A DNA stretch of 64,000 bases from Methylobacterium sp. Leaf123 (GTDB taxonomy: Bacteria; Pseudomonadota; Alphaproteobacteria; Rhizobiales; Beijerinckiaceae), in contig NZ_LMNS01000012.1 in NCBI RefSeq assembly GCF_001423405.1, positions 125,203-189,202 of the forward strand, in the 5' to 3' direction. Of this stretch, positions 1 to 7,674 are shown piece after piece (within the stretch, counting starts at the first letter, position 1; every line of letters starts with the position of its first letter). Made by a program: the position numbers and the translations under genes. Under the pieces are notes generated by a model. That model was given only the letters and a program-made list of their open reading frames with translations, was not told where the DNA came from and did not search any database.

Positions 1-1203
1 GTCGCCGCATTCCGCGGCGATCTTCGCCAGCCCGCGCATCTGGTCGGTGGTCATCTTGCCGACGGGGAGCACCACGCCGACCCAGTTCAGGCCGGGCTGG
101 GCCTGGGCATGGACGCCGACATGGCTGAAGCGGTCGGTCGGCCGGCGCGGGGCGACATGGGCGGCATCGACCCGGTCGAGCTTGCGCCCGAGCTTCTCCT
201 CGACGGCGGCGATGTACTTGTCGAAGCCCCAGGCATCGAGGACGTACTTCATCCGGGCCTTGTTGCGGTTGGTCCGGTCGCCGTTCTCGATGAAGACCCG
301 GATGATCGCGTCGGCCACGAGGTTGCAGTCCTCGGGCCGGAGAACGATCCCGGTGTCGCGGGCCAGATCCTTGTGGCCCGAAATGCCGCCGAGCACGAGC
401 CGCATCCAGACGCCCGGCGCGACCGGGGCGCCCTCCAGCACCTGGATCGCCTGGAAGCCGATGTCGTTCGTCTCTTCGAGAGCCGGCATTACGCCGCCGC
501 CGTCGAAGGAGACGTTGAACTTGCGCGGCAGGCCGTAGAGCGAGCGGTCGTTCAGGATCCAGTTGTGCCAGGACTTGGTGAGCGGCCGGGTGTCCAGCAG
601 TTCCTGCGCGTCGATGCCGGCGGCGGGCGAGCCGGTGACGTTGCGGATGTTGTCGGCGCCCGCGCCCTGCGCGGTCAGGCCGAGATCGATCAGCCCGTCG
701 AGGAAGGGCTGGGCGTGCTCGGGCGCGATCTCGCGCACCTGCAGGCCGGCGCGGGTGGTGACGTGGCTGTAGGCGCCGCCATGGGCATCCGCGAGGTCGG
801 CGAGTCCGGCGAACTGCCAGTGGTGCAGGATGCCGTTCGGAACCCGGATCCGGCACATGTAGGAGGTCTGGGTCGGCGCGACCCAGAACATGCCGTGGTA
901 GCGCCAGCGGAAATTGTCCTCGGGCTTCGGAGACTTGCCCGTGGCGGCCTCCGCCTTCAGGCGGTTATGGCCGTCGAACGGGTTCTCGGCGCGCTTCCAC
1001 TTCTCCTGATCGCAGAGCTTGCCGCCCTCCTTCACGGTGCGGATCTGCGCCTTGATGTGGATCGCATCCGGGCCCGTGGGCTCGGCCGGCGCGCTCGCCG
1101 GGGCTTGGCCCGCGGTAAGGCCACCGGTCATGCGGGCGGCGGCGATACCGGAGGCGAAGCCTTCGAGATACCGCTTCTGCTCGGCGTTGAATTCGTCTGC
1201 CAT
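1..1203 (-). CDS. nirA: Ferredoxin-type nitrite reductase (partial, C-terminus outside window)
   Basis: Siroheme/[4Fe-4S] nitrite reductase of the NirA/CysI superfamily, which reduces nitrite to ammonia in the cytoplasm. About 401 residues are visible from the ATG at 1203; the frame stays open to base 1. The N-terminal ferrite-reductase-like domain is recognisable, with blocks such as GMFWVAPTQTSYMCRIRVPNG, TTRAGLQVREI and RNVTGSPAAGIDAQELLDT. The four Cys ligands of the FeS/siroheme centre lie C-terminal in this family and would fall outside the window, so they cannot be checked. It is last of the visible genes after nrtA-nrtB-nrtD and a FAD reductase, starting 12 nt after that gene's stop, which supports an assimilatory role. 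A sulfite reductase is the alternative, made unlikely by the context. Confidence 0.88.
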   Translation of the reverse strand, partial: MADEFNAEQKRYLEGFASGIAAARMTGGLTAGQAPASAPAEPTGPDAIHIKAQIRTVKEGGKLCDQEKWKRAENPFDGHNRLKAEAATGKSPKPEDNFRWRYHGMFWVAPTQTSYMCRIRVPNGILHHWQFAGLADLADAHGGAYSHVTTRAGLQVREIAPEHAQPFLDGLIDLGLTAQGAGADNIRNVTGSPAAGIDAQELLDTRPLTKSWHNWILNDRSLYGLPRKFNVSFDGGGVMPALEETNDIGFQAIQVLEGAPVAPGVWMRLVLGGISGHKDLARDTGIVLRPEDCNLVADAIIRVFIENGDRTNRNKARMKYVLDAWGFDKYIAAVEEKLGRKLDRVDAAHVAPRRPTDRFSHVGVHAQAQPGLNWVGVVLPVGKMTTDQMRGLAKIAAECGD

Positions 1204-1214
1204 CGCTGCCTCAC

Positions 1215-2435
1215 TCACGCTGCGAGGGTTTTCGGGGCCGGGCCGAACATCAGGTCGTCCCGGTCGTCTGGGGAGAGCGGCGCGCCGGAGCGGATCAGCT
1301 CCTTGCAGCGCGCCTGCTCCGCGATATCGCCGACGAAGACCGCTCCCGCGAGGCGGTTATCGGCGATGATCAGCTTGCGGTAGAGGCCGGCGGCGGCGTC
1401 GTGCATCACGACCGCCTCGGCGCCCTCGGGCGTATCGACCAAGCCGGCCGAGAAGACCGGCAGGCCCGATACCTTGAGGCTGGTGGCAAGGGACGTGCCG
1501 GGATAGGCCGCCTCCTCGCCGAGAAGCGCCCGCGACAGCACCTCGGCCTGCTCGTAGGCGGGCTCGACGAGGCCGTAAACGACGCCCCTGTGTTCGGCGC
1601 ATTCGCCGAGCGCATGGATCGCCGGATCGGAGGTGGCCATCCGGTCATCCACCGTGATGCCGCGCCCGCAGGCGAGTCCGCAGGACTGCGCCAGGGCCGT
1701 CGAGGCGCGGATGCCGACCGACATCACCACGAGGTCGGCCGGGATCACCGTGCCGTCCTTCATCGTCAAGCGCTCGACGCGTCCGTCGCCCTCGATCGCG
1801 GCGGTGTCGGCGGACAGCAGCACCTTGACGCCGCGCGCCTCCATCGCCGTGCGCACGAGGCGGGCTGCCGCGTGGTCGAGCTGGCGCTCCATCACCCGGT
1901 CCATGACGTGGATCAGCGTGGTGTCGACGCCGAGCCGGGCGAGCCCGACCGCGGCCTCCAGGCCCAGCAGCCCGCCGCCGATCACCACCGCCTTGGCGTG
2001 CTCGACGGCGGCTTTGCGGATCGCCGCCACATCGGCGAAATCGCGGAAGGTGAGGACGCCGGGCAGGTCGATGCCCGGCAGCGGCAGCCGGATCGGCAGT
2101 GAGCCCACCGCCAGCACCAGCTTGTCATAGGGCAGCACATGGGCGGAGCCGACGAGGGCGATGCGGTTCACCCGGTCGATCTCGGTCACCGGCGCACCGG
2201 TGACGAGGCGGATGCCGTGCTCCTCGTACCAGGAGAGCGGACGGAAGCCGCAGGCCGCCTCGTCCACCTCGCCGCCGAGCAGCGAGGAGAGCAGCACCCG
2301 GTTATAGGCCGCCACCGGCTCGGCACCGACCACCGTCACGTCGTAGCGGCCCGGCGCGCGCTCCGTCAGCCGCTCGAGGAAGCGGAGCGAGGCCATGCCG
2401 TTGCCGACGACGACGAGTCTGTCCTTCACGCTCAT
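1215..2435 (-). CDS. NirB-like FAD/NAD(P)H-dependent oxidoreductase, stand-alone
   Basis: 406-residue pyridine nucleotide-disulphide oxidoreductase resembling the N-terminal FAD/NAD half of NADH nitrite reductase NirB and rubredoxin reductases. The FAD dinucleotide fold is at the start (VVVGNGMASLRFLERL), the NAD fold is near residue 145 (VVIGGGLLGLEAAVGLARLG), and the second FAD motif follows (HALGECAEHRG). It stops before the BFD-type [2Fe-2S] and siroheme domains of a full NirB, so it is either an electron donor to the neighbouring NirA or a related reductase. ATG 2435 is preferred over the in-frame GTG at 2456 because an AAAGGGG ribosome site lies 13 nt upstream of the ATG. It sits between nrtD (25 nt gap) and nirA (11 nt gap) in one operon. 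Confidence 0.85.
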   Translation of the reverse strand: MSVKDRLVVVGNGMASLRFLERLTERAPGRYDVTVVGAEPVAAYNRVLLSSLLGGEVDEAACGFRPLSWYEEHGIRLVTGAPVTEIDRVNRIALVGSAHVLPYDKLVLAVGSLPIRLPLPGIDLPGVLTFRDFADVAAIRKAAVEHAKAVVIGGGLLGLEAAVGLARLGVDTTLIHVMDRVMERQLDHAAARLVRTAMEARGVKVLLSADTAAIEGDGRVERLTMKDGTVIPADLVVMSVGIRASTALAQSCGLACGRGITVDDRMATSDPAIHALGECAEHRGVVYGLVEPAYEQAEVLSRALLGEEAAYPGTSLATSLKVSGLPVFSAGLVDTPEGAEAVVMHDAAAGLYRKLIIADNRLAGAVFVGDIAEQARCKELIRSGAPLSPDDRDDLMFGPAPKTLAA

Positions 2436-2460
2436 GAATCCGTGATCCCCTTTCACGAAG

Positions 2461-3255
2461 TCAGGCAGCGAGAGCGGGCTTGGCGTGGCGGGCGTAGAGG
2501 AATTCCAGCACCGCGGCGCGGGCGTGGACGTAGGTGGCGTCCTCCACGAGGTCGAGCCGGCGGCGGGGCCGCGCCAGCGGCACGGGCAGGATCTCGCCGA
2601 TGGTGGCCGAGGGCCCGTTCGTCATCATCACGATGCGGTCCGAGAGCAGCACCGCCTCGTCCACGTCGTGGGTGATCATGATGACGGTGTTCTTGAGCCG
2701 CTGCTGGATCTCCATGGTCTGATCCTGAAGGTGGGCGCGGGTCAGCGCGTCGAGCGCGCCGAACGGCTCGTCCATGAGCAGCACCGTCGGCTCCATGGCG
2801 AGCGCGCGGGCGATGCCGACGCGCTGCTTCATGCCGCCCGAGATCTCGTTCGGGCGCTTGTCGGCGGCGTGCATCATGTTCACGAGCGCGAGGTTGTGCT
2901 CGATCCACTGGCTGCGCTCGGCGCGGGACTTCTTGCCCTTGAGCACCTTGTCGACGGCGAGCCCCACGTTCTCGCGCACGGTGAGCCAGGGCAGGAGCGA
3001 GTGGTTCTGGAACACCACCGCGCGGTCGGGGCCGGGGGCGTTCACTTCCTTACCGTCGAGCAGCACGCCGCCGGTCGAGGCCTTGAGCAGGCCGGCGACG
3101 ATGTTGAGCACCGTGGACTTGCCACAGCCGGAATGCCCGATGATCGAGACGAACTCGCCCTTGGCGATGTCGAGGTTCACGTCGCGCAGCACCTCGGACG
3201 ACTTGCCGCCGCGATGAAAGGTGATGCCGACCTGGGAGAGGGAGAGATGAGCCAT
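2461..3255 (-). CDS. nrtD: Nitrate ABC transporter ATP-binding protein
   Basis: 264-residue ATPase of the NrtD/SsuB/TauB family that powers nitrate uptake at the inner membrane. Walker A (GHSGCGKST), Q-loop (FQNHSLLPW), ABC signature (ISGGMKQRVGIARAL), Walker B (VLLMDEPFGALD) and the switch His (ITHDVDEA) are all intact. The ATG at 3255 begins MAHLSLSQ; the open frame extends further upstream only into the end of nrtB. It follows nrtB by 11 nt and precedes the NirB-like FAD reductase. The C-terminus has no fused substrate-binding domain, which distinguishes it from NrtC. Sulfonate or taurine transport is the alternative reading; nasTS and nirA make nitrate/nitrite far more likely. Confidence 0.92.
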   Translation of the reverse strand: MAHLSLSQVGITFHRGGKSSEVLRDVNLDIAKGEFVSIIGHSGCGKSTVLNIVAGLLKASTGGVLLDGKEVNAPGPDRAVVFQNHSLLPWLTVRENVGLAVDKVLKGKKSRAERSQWIEHNLALVNMMHAADKRPNEISGGMKQRVGIARALAMEPTVLLMDEPFGALDALTRAHLQDQTMEIQQRLKNTVIMITHDVDEAVLLSDRIVMMTNGPSATIGEILPVPLARPRRRLDLVEDATYVHARAAVLEFLYARHAKPALAA

Positions 3256-3266
3256 GTTCTTGTCCC

Positions 3267-4127
3267 TCACGCTGCGCTGGTGCCGCGGGTCACGAGCACG
3301 CCGAGCCCGGCGACCAGCCGGTCGAGGACGAAGCCGATGAGTCCGACATAGACGAGGGCGACGATGATCTCGGAGATGTGGGAGGAGTTCCACGCATCCC
3401 AGATGAAGAACCCGATCCCGACGCCGCCGATCAGCATCTCGGCCGCGACGATGGCGAGCCAGGACAGGCCGACGCCGATGCGAAGACCGGTGAAGATGTA
3501 AGGCGCCGCCGAGGGCAGCATGATCTTCACGAAGAACTCGATCGGGTTCAGCCGGATGACCGCGGCGACGTTGCGGTAGTCCTGCGGAATGTTGCGGATG
3601 CCGACCGCCGTGTTGATGATGATCGGCCAGATCGAGGTGATGAAGATCACGAAGATCGCCGAGGGCTGGCCGTCGCGGAAGGCGGCCAGCGAGAGCGGGA
3701 GCCAGGCCAGCGGCGGGATCGTGCGCAGGATCTGGAAGATCGGGTCGAGCCCGCGCATCGCCCAGTCGGACTGGCCGACCAGCGTGCCGAGCATCACGCC
3801 CGCCACCACCGCCAGCGAGAAGCCCAGCGCCACGCGCTTCAGGCTGGCGGCGATATGCCAGAACAGGCCCTTATCGGTGCCGCCATTGTCGTAGAACGGA
3901 TCGATGATGATGTCCCAGGCTTCGCTCACCACTCGCGAGGGCGGCGGCAGGCCGGCGGTGGGGGAGGAGCACAGCACCTCCCACAGGAGCAGGAAGCCCG
4001 CCAGGACGATAAGCGGCGGCAGGACGCGGGCGGCAACGCCGCGCAGACCGGCCAGGGTGATGAAGGGCGCGCGGGCCTTGGCGGCTGTGCGCTCGCGGGC
4101 TGCGGTGAGCGTTGCTCCGGTGGCCAT
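3267..4127 (-). CDS. nrtB: Nitrate ABC transporter permease
   Basis: 286-residue inner-membrane permease of the BPD_transp_1 family. It has several hydrophobic helices and the EAA-type loop ahead of the last helices (VAAVIRLNPIEFFVKIMLP). The start ATG at 4127 overlaps the nrtA stop codon by one base (TGATG), so translation is probably coupled. A longer open frame reaching 4508 is read through the nrtA coding region in another frame and is not the real start. A typical N-terminal cytoplasmic stretch (MATGATLTAARERTAAKA) precedes the first helix. It belongs to nrtA-nrtB-nrtD. Confidence 0.92.
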   Translation of the reverse strand: MATGATLTAARERTAAKARAPFITLAGLRGVAARVLPPLIVLAGFLLLWEVLCSSPTAGLPPPSRVVSEAWDIIIDPFYDNGGTDKGLFWHIAASLKRVALGFSLAVVAGVMLGTLVGQSDWAMRGLDPIFQILRTIPPLAWLPLSLAAFRDGQPSAIFVIFITSIWPIIINTAVGIRNIPQDYRNVAAVIRLNPIEFFVKIMLPSAAPYIFTGLRIGVGLSWLAIVAAEMLIGGVGIGFFIWDAWNSSHISEIIVALVYVGLIGFVLDRLVAGLGVLVTRGTSAA

Positions 4128-5419
4128 CACGCGACCTTCTTGATGCCGAGGCTGTTGAGGTAGGCGGCGGGGTTTTCCGGATCGAAGACCTTGCCGTCGA
4201 ACAGCGTCTCGACGCCGCGCGAGGTGGAGGTCGGGATCGCCGCGACGCCGAGCGCTTTGGCGGCCTCGCGCCAGAGATCCTCGCGGTTGACCTTGGCGAT
4301 CAGCGCCTTGGTATCGGTCTGCGCGTCGAATTTGCCCCAGCGGATGTCCTCGGTGAGGAACCAGAGGTCGTGCGACTGGTACGGATACGAGGCGTTGTCG
4401 GCCCAGAACTTCATGGTGAAGGGGCTGTTCTCGACGACGCGGCCGGTGCCGTAATCGAACTTGCCCTTCATCCGGTCGACGACGTCGGCGACGGGCACGT
4501 TGATCCATTGGCGCTTGGCCACGATCGCCGCCATCTCATCGCGGTTCTCGGGCTTCTCGCACCATTGCTGAGCCTCCATCACGGCCATCAGCAGCGCCTT
4601 GGCGGCGTTGGGGTATTTGTCGACCCAGGCCGCGCGCATGGCGAAGGCCTTTTCCGGGTGGTCCTTCCACAGCTCGCCCGTGGTGATGGCGGTGTAGCCG
4701 ATGCCCTGGTGGATGAGCTGCTCGTTCCACGGCTCGCAGACGCAGAAGCAGTCCATCGTGCCGACCTTCATGTTCGCCACCATCTGGGGCGGCGGCACGA
4801 CGATGGTCTCGATGTCCTTGTCGGGGTCGATGCCGCCGGCGGCGAGCCAGTAGCGGATCCAGAGGTCGTGGGTGCCGCCGGGGAAGGTCATGGCGGCCTT
4901 CACCGCCTTGCCCGAGGCCTTCTTGGCGTCCAGCGCGGCTTTGAACGGCTTGGTGTCGAGCCCGATCTTGTGGTCGAGATGCTCCTTGGCGATCGAGATG
5001 CACTGACCGTTCAGGTTGAGCCGGGCCATGATGTACATCGGCACCGGTACGTTGTTCTGCGTCACCCGGCCGGCGGAGATCAGGTAGGGCATCGGGCTCA
5101 GGATGTGGGCGCCGTCGATGCCGTTGCCCTCGGAGCCAAGCACGAGGTTGTCGCGGGTGGTGCCCCAGCTCGCCTGCTTCAGCACCTCGGTCTCGGGCAG
5201 GCCGTACTTGGCGAAGATGCCCTTCTCCTTGGCGACGAAGAGCGGCGCCGCATCGGTGAGCGCGATGAAGCCGAGCTTGGCCCCCTTCACCTCCGGTCCC
5301 GCGCCCTGCGCGAAGGCACCGGCCGGCAAGGCGGCGCGGGCGGCACCCGCCAAGGCGAGGGCAGCCGCCGCTCCCTTGAGAACGCCGCGGCGGGTCGTGT
5401 TGCCGTGATCGATGCTCAT
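4127..5419 (-). CDS. nrtA: Nitrate ABC transporter substrate-binding protein (Tat-type signal)
   Basis: 430-residue NrtA/CmpA-family periplasmic binding protein and first gene of the nrt-nir operon. The N-terminus carries a twin-arginine style signal (TTRRGVLKG followed by an Ala/Leu-rich stretch and a likely AxA cleavage site near AGAFAQ). Family blocks include KLGFIALTDAAPLFVAKEKG, the ligand-loop region TFPGGTHDLWIRYWLAAGGI and CFCVCEPWNEQLI. ATG 5419 has a GGAGAG ribosome site 6-7 nt upstream, so the in-frame start at 5449 is rejected. Expression is probably governed by the sigma-54 promoter and ANTAR-type leader annotated just upstream. NasS, encoded at 7675-8685, is its cytoplasmic paralogue. 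Confidence 0.93.
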   Translation of the reverse strand: MSIDHGNTTRRGVLKGAAAALALAGAARAALPAGAFAQGAGPEVKGAKLGFIALTDAAPLFVAKEKGIFAKYGLPETEVLKQASWGTTRDNLVLGSEGNGIDGAHILSPMPYLISAGRVTQNNVPVPMYIMARLNLNGQCISIAKEHLDHKIGLDTKPFKAALDAKKASGKAVKAAMTFPGGTHDLWIRYWLAAGGIDPDKDIETIVVPPPQMVANMKVGTMDCFCVCEPWNEQLIHQGIGYTAITTGELWKDHPEKAFAMRAAWVDKYPNAAKALLMAVMEAQQWCEKPENRDEMAAIVAKRQWINVPVADVVDRMKGKFDYGTGRVVENSPFTMKFWADNASYPYQSHDLWFLTEDIRWGKFDAQTDTKALIAKVNREDLWREAAKALGVAAIPTSTSRGVETLFDGKVFDPENPAAYLNSLGIKKVA

Positions 5420-5453
5420 CCGCTCTCCGCTCCGGTGCGCTGTCTGCACATGG

Positions 5454-5530
5454 AAAAGGCCGCCGTCCGGGATCGCCTGCGCGATCGACTTTCGTCGCGT
5501 GCGGGCAATTCGGATCAGCGGCCTTGCTGA
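5454..5530 (-). promoter_or_regulatory. nrtA leader: candidate NasT (ANTAR) hexaloop hairpin and overlapping terminator
   Basis: In nrtA sense, 5530-5515 forms a perfect 5-bp stem (TCAGC/GCTGA) around the hexaloop AAGGCC. It has A at loop position 1 and G at position 4, the ANTAR recognition pattern. The eight bases AAGGCCGC, which include the whole loop, are exactly complementary to GCGGCCTT at 5463-5456, which runs into a T-tract (TTTT 5457-5454) 35 nt before the ATG. Loop hairpin and terminator are therefore mutually exclusive. Between the arms sits a GATCGC/GCGATC tetraloop hairpin (5486-5471). A second hexaloop hairpin, present in many ANTAR targets, was not found. Seen: the pairing. Known: NasT antiterminates nas operons. 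Inferred: this RNA is its target. Confidence 0.6.
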
Positions 5531-5573
5531 CGTTGGGGGCGCGTCATCGTTGGCGAGCCCGTGCGATCACCTG

Positions 5574-5589
5574 TGCAGGAGCCGTGCCA
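5574..5589 (-). promoter_or_regulatory. Sigma-54 (RpoN) promoter for nrtA operon
   Basis: On the minus strand the sequence TGGCACGGCTCCTGCA matches the -24/-12 consensus TGGCACG-N4-TTGCW in all but one base (C for the first T of TTGC), with correct GG/GC spacing. It points toward nrtA, predicting transcription from about 5562 and a leader of roughly 140 nt that would contain the hairpin region. A nitrogen-regulated operon is the expected context. No convincing paired NtrC enhancer sites were identified upstream. Confidence 0.7.
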
Positions 5590-5974
5590 GCATCGTCGTA
5601 GGACGAAATGGATGTTGGCTTCCGTCTCGTTTCGATCGGAACTCGAGAACGCTTGCTGATTTTGTGTGCAATGCAAAAAAATAAGGCAGATTCGGTCGTG
5701 GCGGGCGCGGATGCGCATCGCGCTCAATCAGGGAGAAGGGCGTGAGGCGATGTTTCGCTGACGCGGGCTGCCGCCGATATCAAATACAGCATCATCCTTC
5801 TTGAGTCCGCCGGTTGTGAAAGTGATCGTAGAATGCGGCGATTGGAAAAAATCGGATTAATGCCTTAGTAGGGGAAGATAGAATTTGTAATCGGATTTAA
5901 ATTCAGGATACGAAGTCAAGGCGCGTTATCACGATTGTGCACTGATGCGTTTTAAGGTTTTCAGGGAGGAGGCG
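5590..5974. other. AT-richer intergenic region between nrtA promoter and inserted gene pair
   Basis: No gene is supported here. Bases 5780-5945 are clearly richer in A and T than the surrounding DNA. The region ends in a strong AGGGAGGAGG ribosome site (5963-5972) for the gene at 5975. It must carry the promoter of that gene, and probably enhancer sites for the nrtA sigma-54 promoter, but I cannot name either with confidence. Confidence 0.5.
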
Positions 5975-6949
5975 ATGTCGGGAAGTTGCAGTCGTTATCT
6001 CTCGGACGAGAATTTCGAGGCGTATCTGGTCGGCGGCCGCTGGAGTGAGACCGCAGACGACAATCTTGCCGACGAGACGATCAGCGCCGATTTTGTCCGA
6101 GATCTCGTCGAAACCTACAACCGTGCGCCCGAGGTGCATGAGGCCGCGAGCGGGCTCGGATCACTCGCCCTGATGCTCGGCGTCGCCGAATGGGGTGTCA
6201 AAGGAGACGGACTCCCCGACGACCCGGCGCGCAAATCCTGGCGCAGCGATACGGGAGAGGATTCCGGCAAGCATCTCATGAGCTATGCCGTCGGCGGCGT
6301 TGGGATCTCGCATGCCGATGTCGGCGACCTCGAGGAGTTCGTCGAGTGGATCGCCGCCTCCCGGATTGTTCCGGATGATCGGAAGAGCGCCCTGCTGCGG
6401 CTGGCGAAGGTCGCTTACCGGAAGGAAGGGATTCTCTACGACGAGTTGAGGGCAGCCGGTCTTTGCGATCAGGCGCCGGCCGATCACGATCTGCTCGGCG
6501 AGCCGTTCCAGCATCTTAGAGGGCCGGTGGGGACCCGGTATTGCAAGGACTATGAGAACGGCGCGCTGAAACCTGACGATTGGCTGACCTTCCGCACTTG
6601 GGTGAGGGCAGCGCTGCGCACTCGCGAGGCTCAGGCCTACCTTCTCGATCTGTGGATGCGCGACTACTGGCAACCGACCCTGGCCCAGGTGCCGGCCGGT
6701 GAGGGGGCCGCGGAGGAGATGCTGATCAACGTCCGTATCCGGAACTCCGCGCCGTCGGTCGCCAAGAAGGCGGCGCGAAGCAGCCCGGTGGAAGCCGGTG
6801 CGGCAGGTCGAGTCCAGCACCAGATCGACGCCTACGCACACTGGAAGCTCAAGACCGCACGGCGGCGCTGGGAGATCATGATGCGGCCGGTCGTTCTGTA
6901 CCGGCATTTCTCAGGGCTGGATCCGTTGAAGGGTATTCATTGTGATTGA
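5975..6949 (+). CDS. Hypothetical protein, possible lysozyme-fold glycan hydrolase
   Basis: 324 residues, not firmly recognised. The start at 5975 is set by an AGGGAGGAGG ribosome site two bases upstream of the ATG region; the earlier in-frame ATG at 5945 has none. There is no signal peptide or membrane helix. Residues about 55-115 (GLGSLALMLGVAEWGVKGDG through SYAVGGVGISHADVGDLEEFV) have the look of lysozyme-like glycan hydrolases: a Glu in EWG, then a Gly-rich GGVGISHAD segment. A later block, NVRIRNSAPSVAKKA, resembles the C-terminal helix of such enzymes. This is suggestive only. It lies 22 nt before a DUF2272 gene, and the pair interrupts the otherwise minus-strand nas/nrt block with lower GC, implying later acquisition. 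Confidence 0.6.
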   Translation: MSGSCSRYLSDENFEAYLVGGRWSETADDNLADETISADFVRDLVETYNRAPEVHEAASGLGSLALMLGVAEWGVKGDGLPDDPARKSWRSDTGEDSGKHLMSYAVGGVGISHADVGDLEEFVEWIAASRIVPDDRKSALLRLAKVAYRKEGILYDELRAAGLCDQAPADHDLLGEPFQHLRGPVGTRYCKDYENGALKPDDWLTFRTWVRAALRTREAQAYLLDLWMRDYWQPTLAQVPAGEGAAEEMLINVRIRNSAPSVAKKAARSSPVEAGAAGRVQHQIDAYAHWKLKTARRRWEIMMRPVVLYRHFSGLDPLKGIHCD

Positions 6950-6971
6950 TTATTAATAAATGGGGGGTGAT

Positions 6972-7606
6972 ATGTCGGGTTTTACTTATAAATTGGTCGA
7001 TGCCTGCCGCAACGAGTTTGCGCGGTGGGACGATGGCGCCGGCCGGGAAACCTGGGGCAAGCCACAGCACAGTAAAGACTATTATTTGTTCGTGAAAGAT
7101 TACTGGGAGAGTATCGGCAACAACAGGCTCGACGGCCGTACCGTCGTCGGCGGTATACGTCCCGCACGGTCATCGGCTTTCGTATCGTTCTGTATGAAGA
7201 AGGCCGGGCGGGGGGGCGGTTTTTCTACACCGAGGCCCATTGTCACTATATCAACAGGGCCATGCGCGCTGCGGACGGCGATCTAAGTAATTGCGGATGT
7301 ATTGCAAGGCGCACTGACAAATACAAGCCCAAAATCGGGGATGTCGTGTGTGCCGGTCGGGAGTACGCGGCGGGCTATGATTACGACCAAGCAAAGTTGG
7401 TTTACGAGGCGGACAGTTTCTACCCGTCGCACGGTGACATCGTTGTCTCGATATCCGGCGATTATATCGAATCGATCGGGGGGGACATCTCCAACAACGT
7501 CGATGCGAAGAAGATCCGCTTGACCGATACGGGTTATCTGAGGAACCGGATCAATCGATCGGGCAAGGAAATCCCCTGGATCGCCATCCTCGAATGCGTG
7601 CTTTGA
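6972..7606 (+). pseudogene. DUF2272 domain protein with frameshift in a G7 tract
   Basis: From ATG 6972 (GGGGGTG ribosome site) the frame encodes a DUF2272 N-terminal part (VKDYWESIGNN, DGRTVVGGIRPARSSAFVSF, MKKAG). It then leaves frame at a run of seven Gs (7210-7216) and ends at 7286. The -1 frame continues exactly where expected: RFFYTEAHCHYINRAMRAAD, then SHGDIVVSISGDYIESIGGD and the C-terminus PWIAILECVL, stopping at 7606. One lost G, or a -1 slip, would give an intact protein of about 211 residues. DUF2272 proteins look like papain/CHAP-fold cell-wall amidases, which is inference. Could be a true pseudogene, a sequencing error in a homopolymer, or slippage-controlled expression. Confidence 0.75.
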
Positions 7607-7674
7607 GGCCGCATCCGGATCGCTGCAGCCCGGATCGATTTGAGGTCGTGCGGTTCTTCGGGGGGGCGGGGCCG

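Noticed and set aside
109..1383. Long plus-strand open frame opposite nirA and the FAD reductase
   Set aside because: Arg/Gly/Ala-rich antisense translation of clearly recognisable minus-strand genes; a common artefact of high GC.
5640..5690. Possible NtrC enhancer sites (TGCA-containing AT-rich stretch) upstream of the sigma-54 promoter
   Set aside because: Only weak half-site similarity (TTGCAC...GCAA); not enough to annotate a paired NtrC site.
5975..7606. Phage lysis cassette or prophage remnant
   Set aside because: No holin, integrase, structural genes or attachment repeats are visible; only a two-gene insertion is supported.
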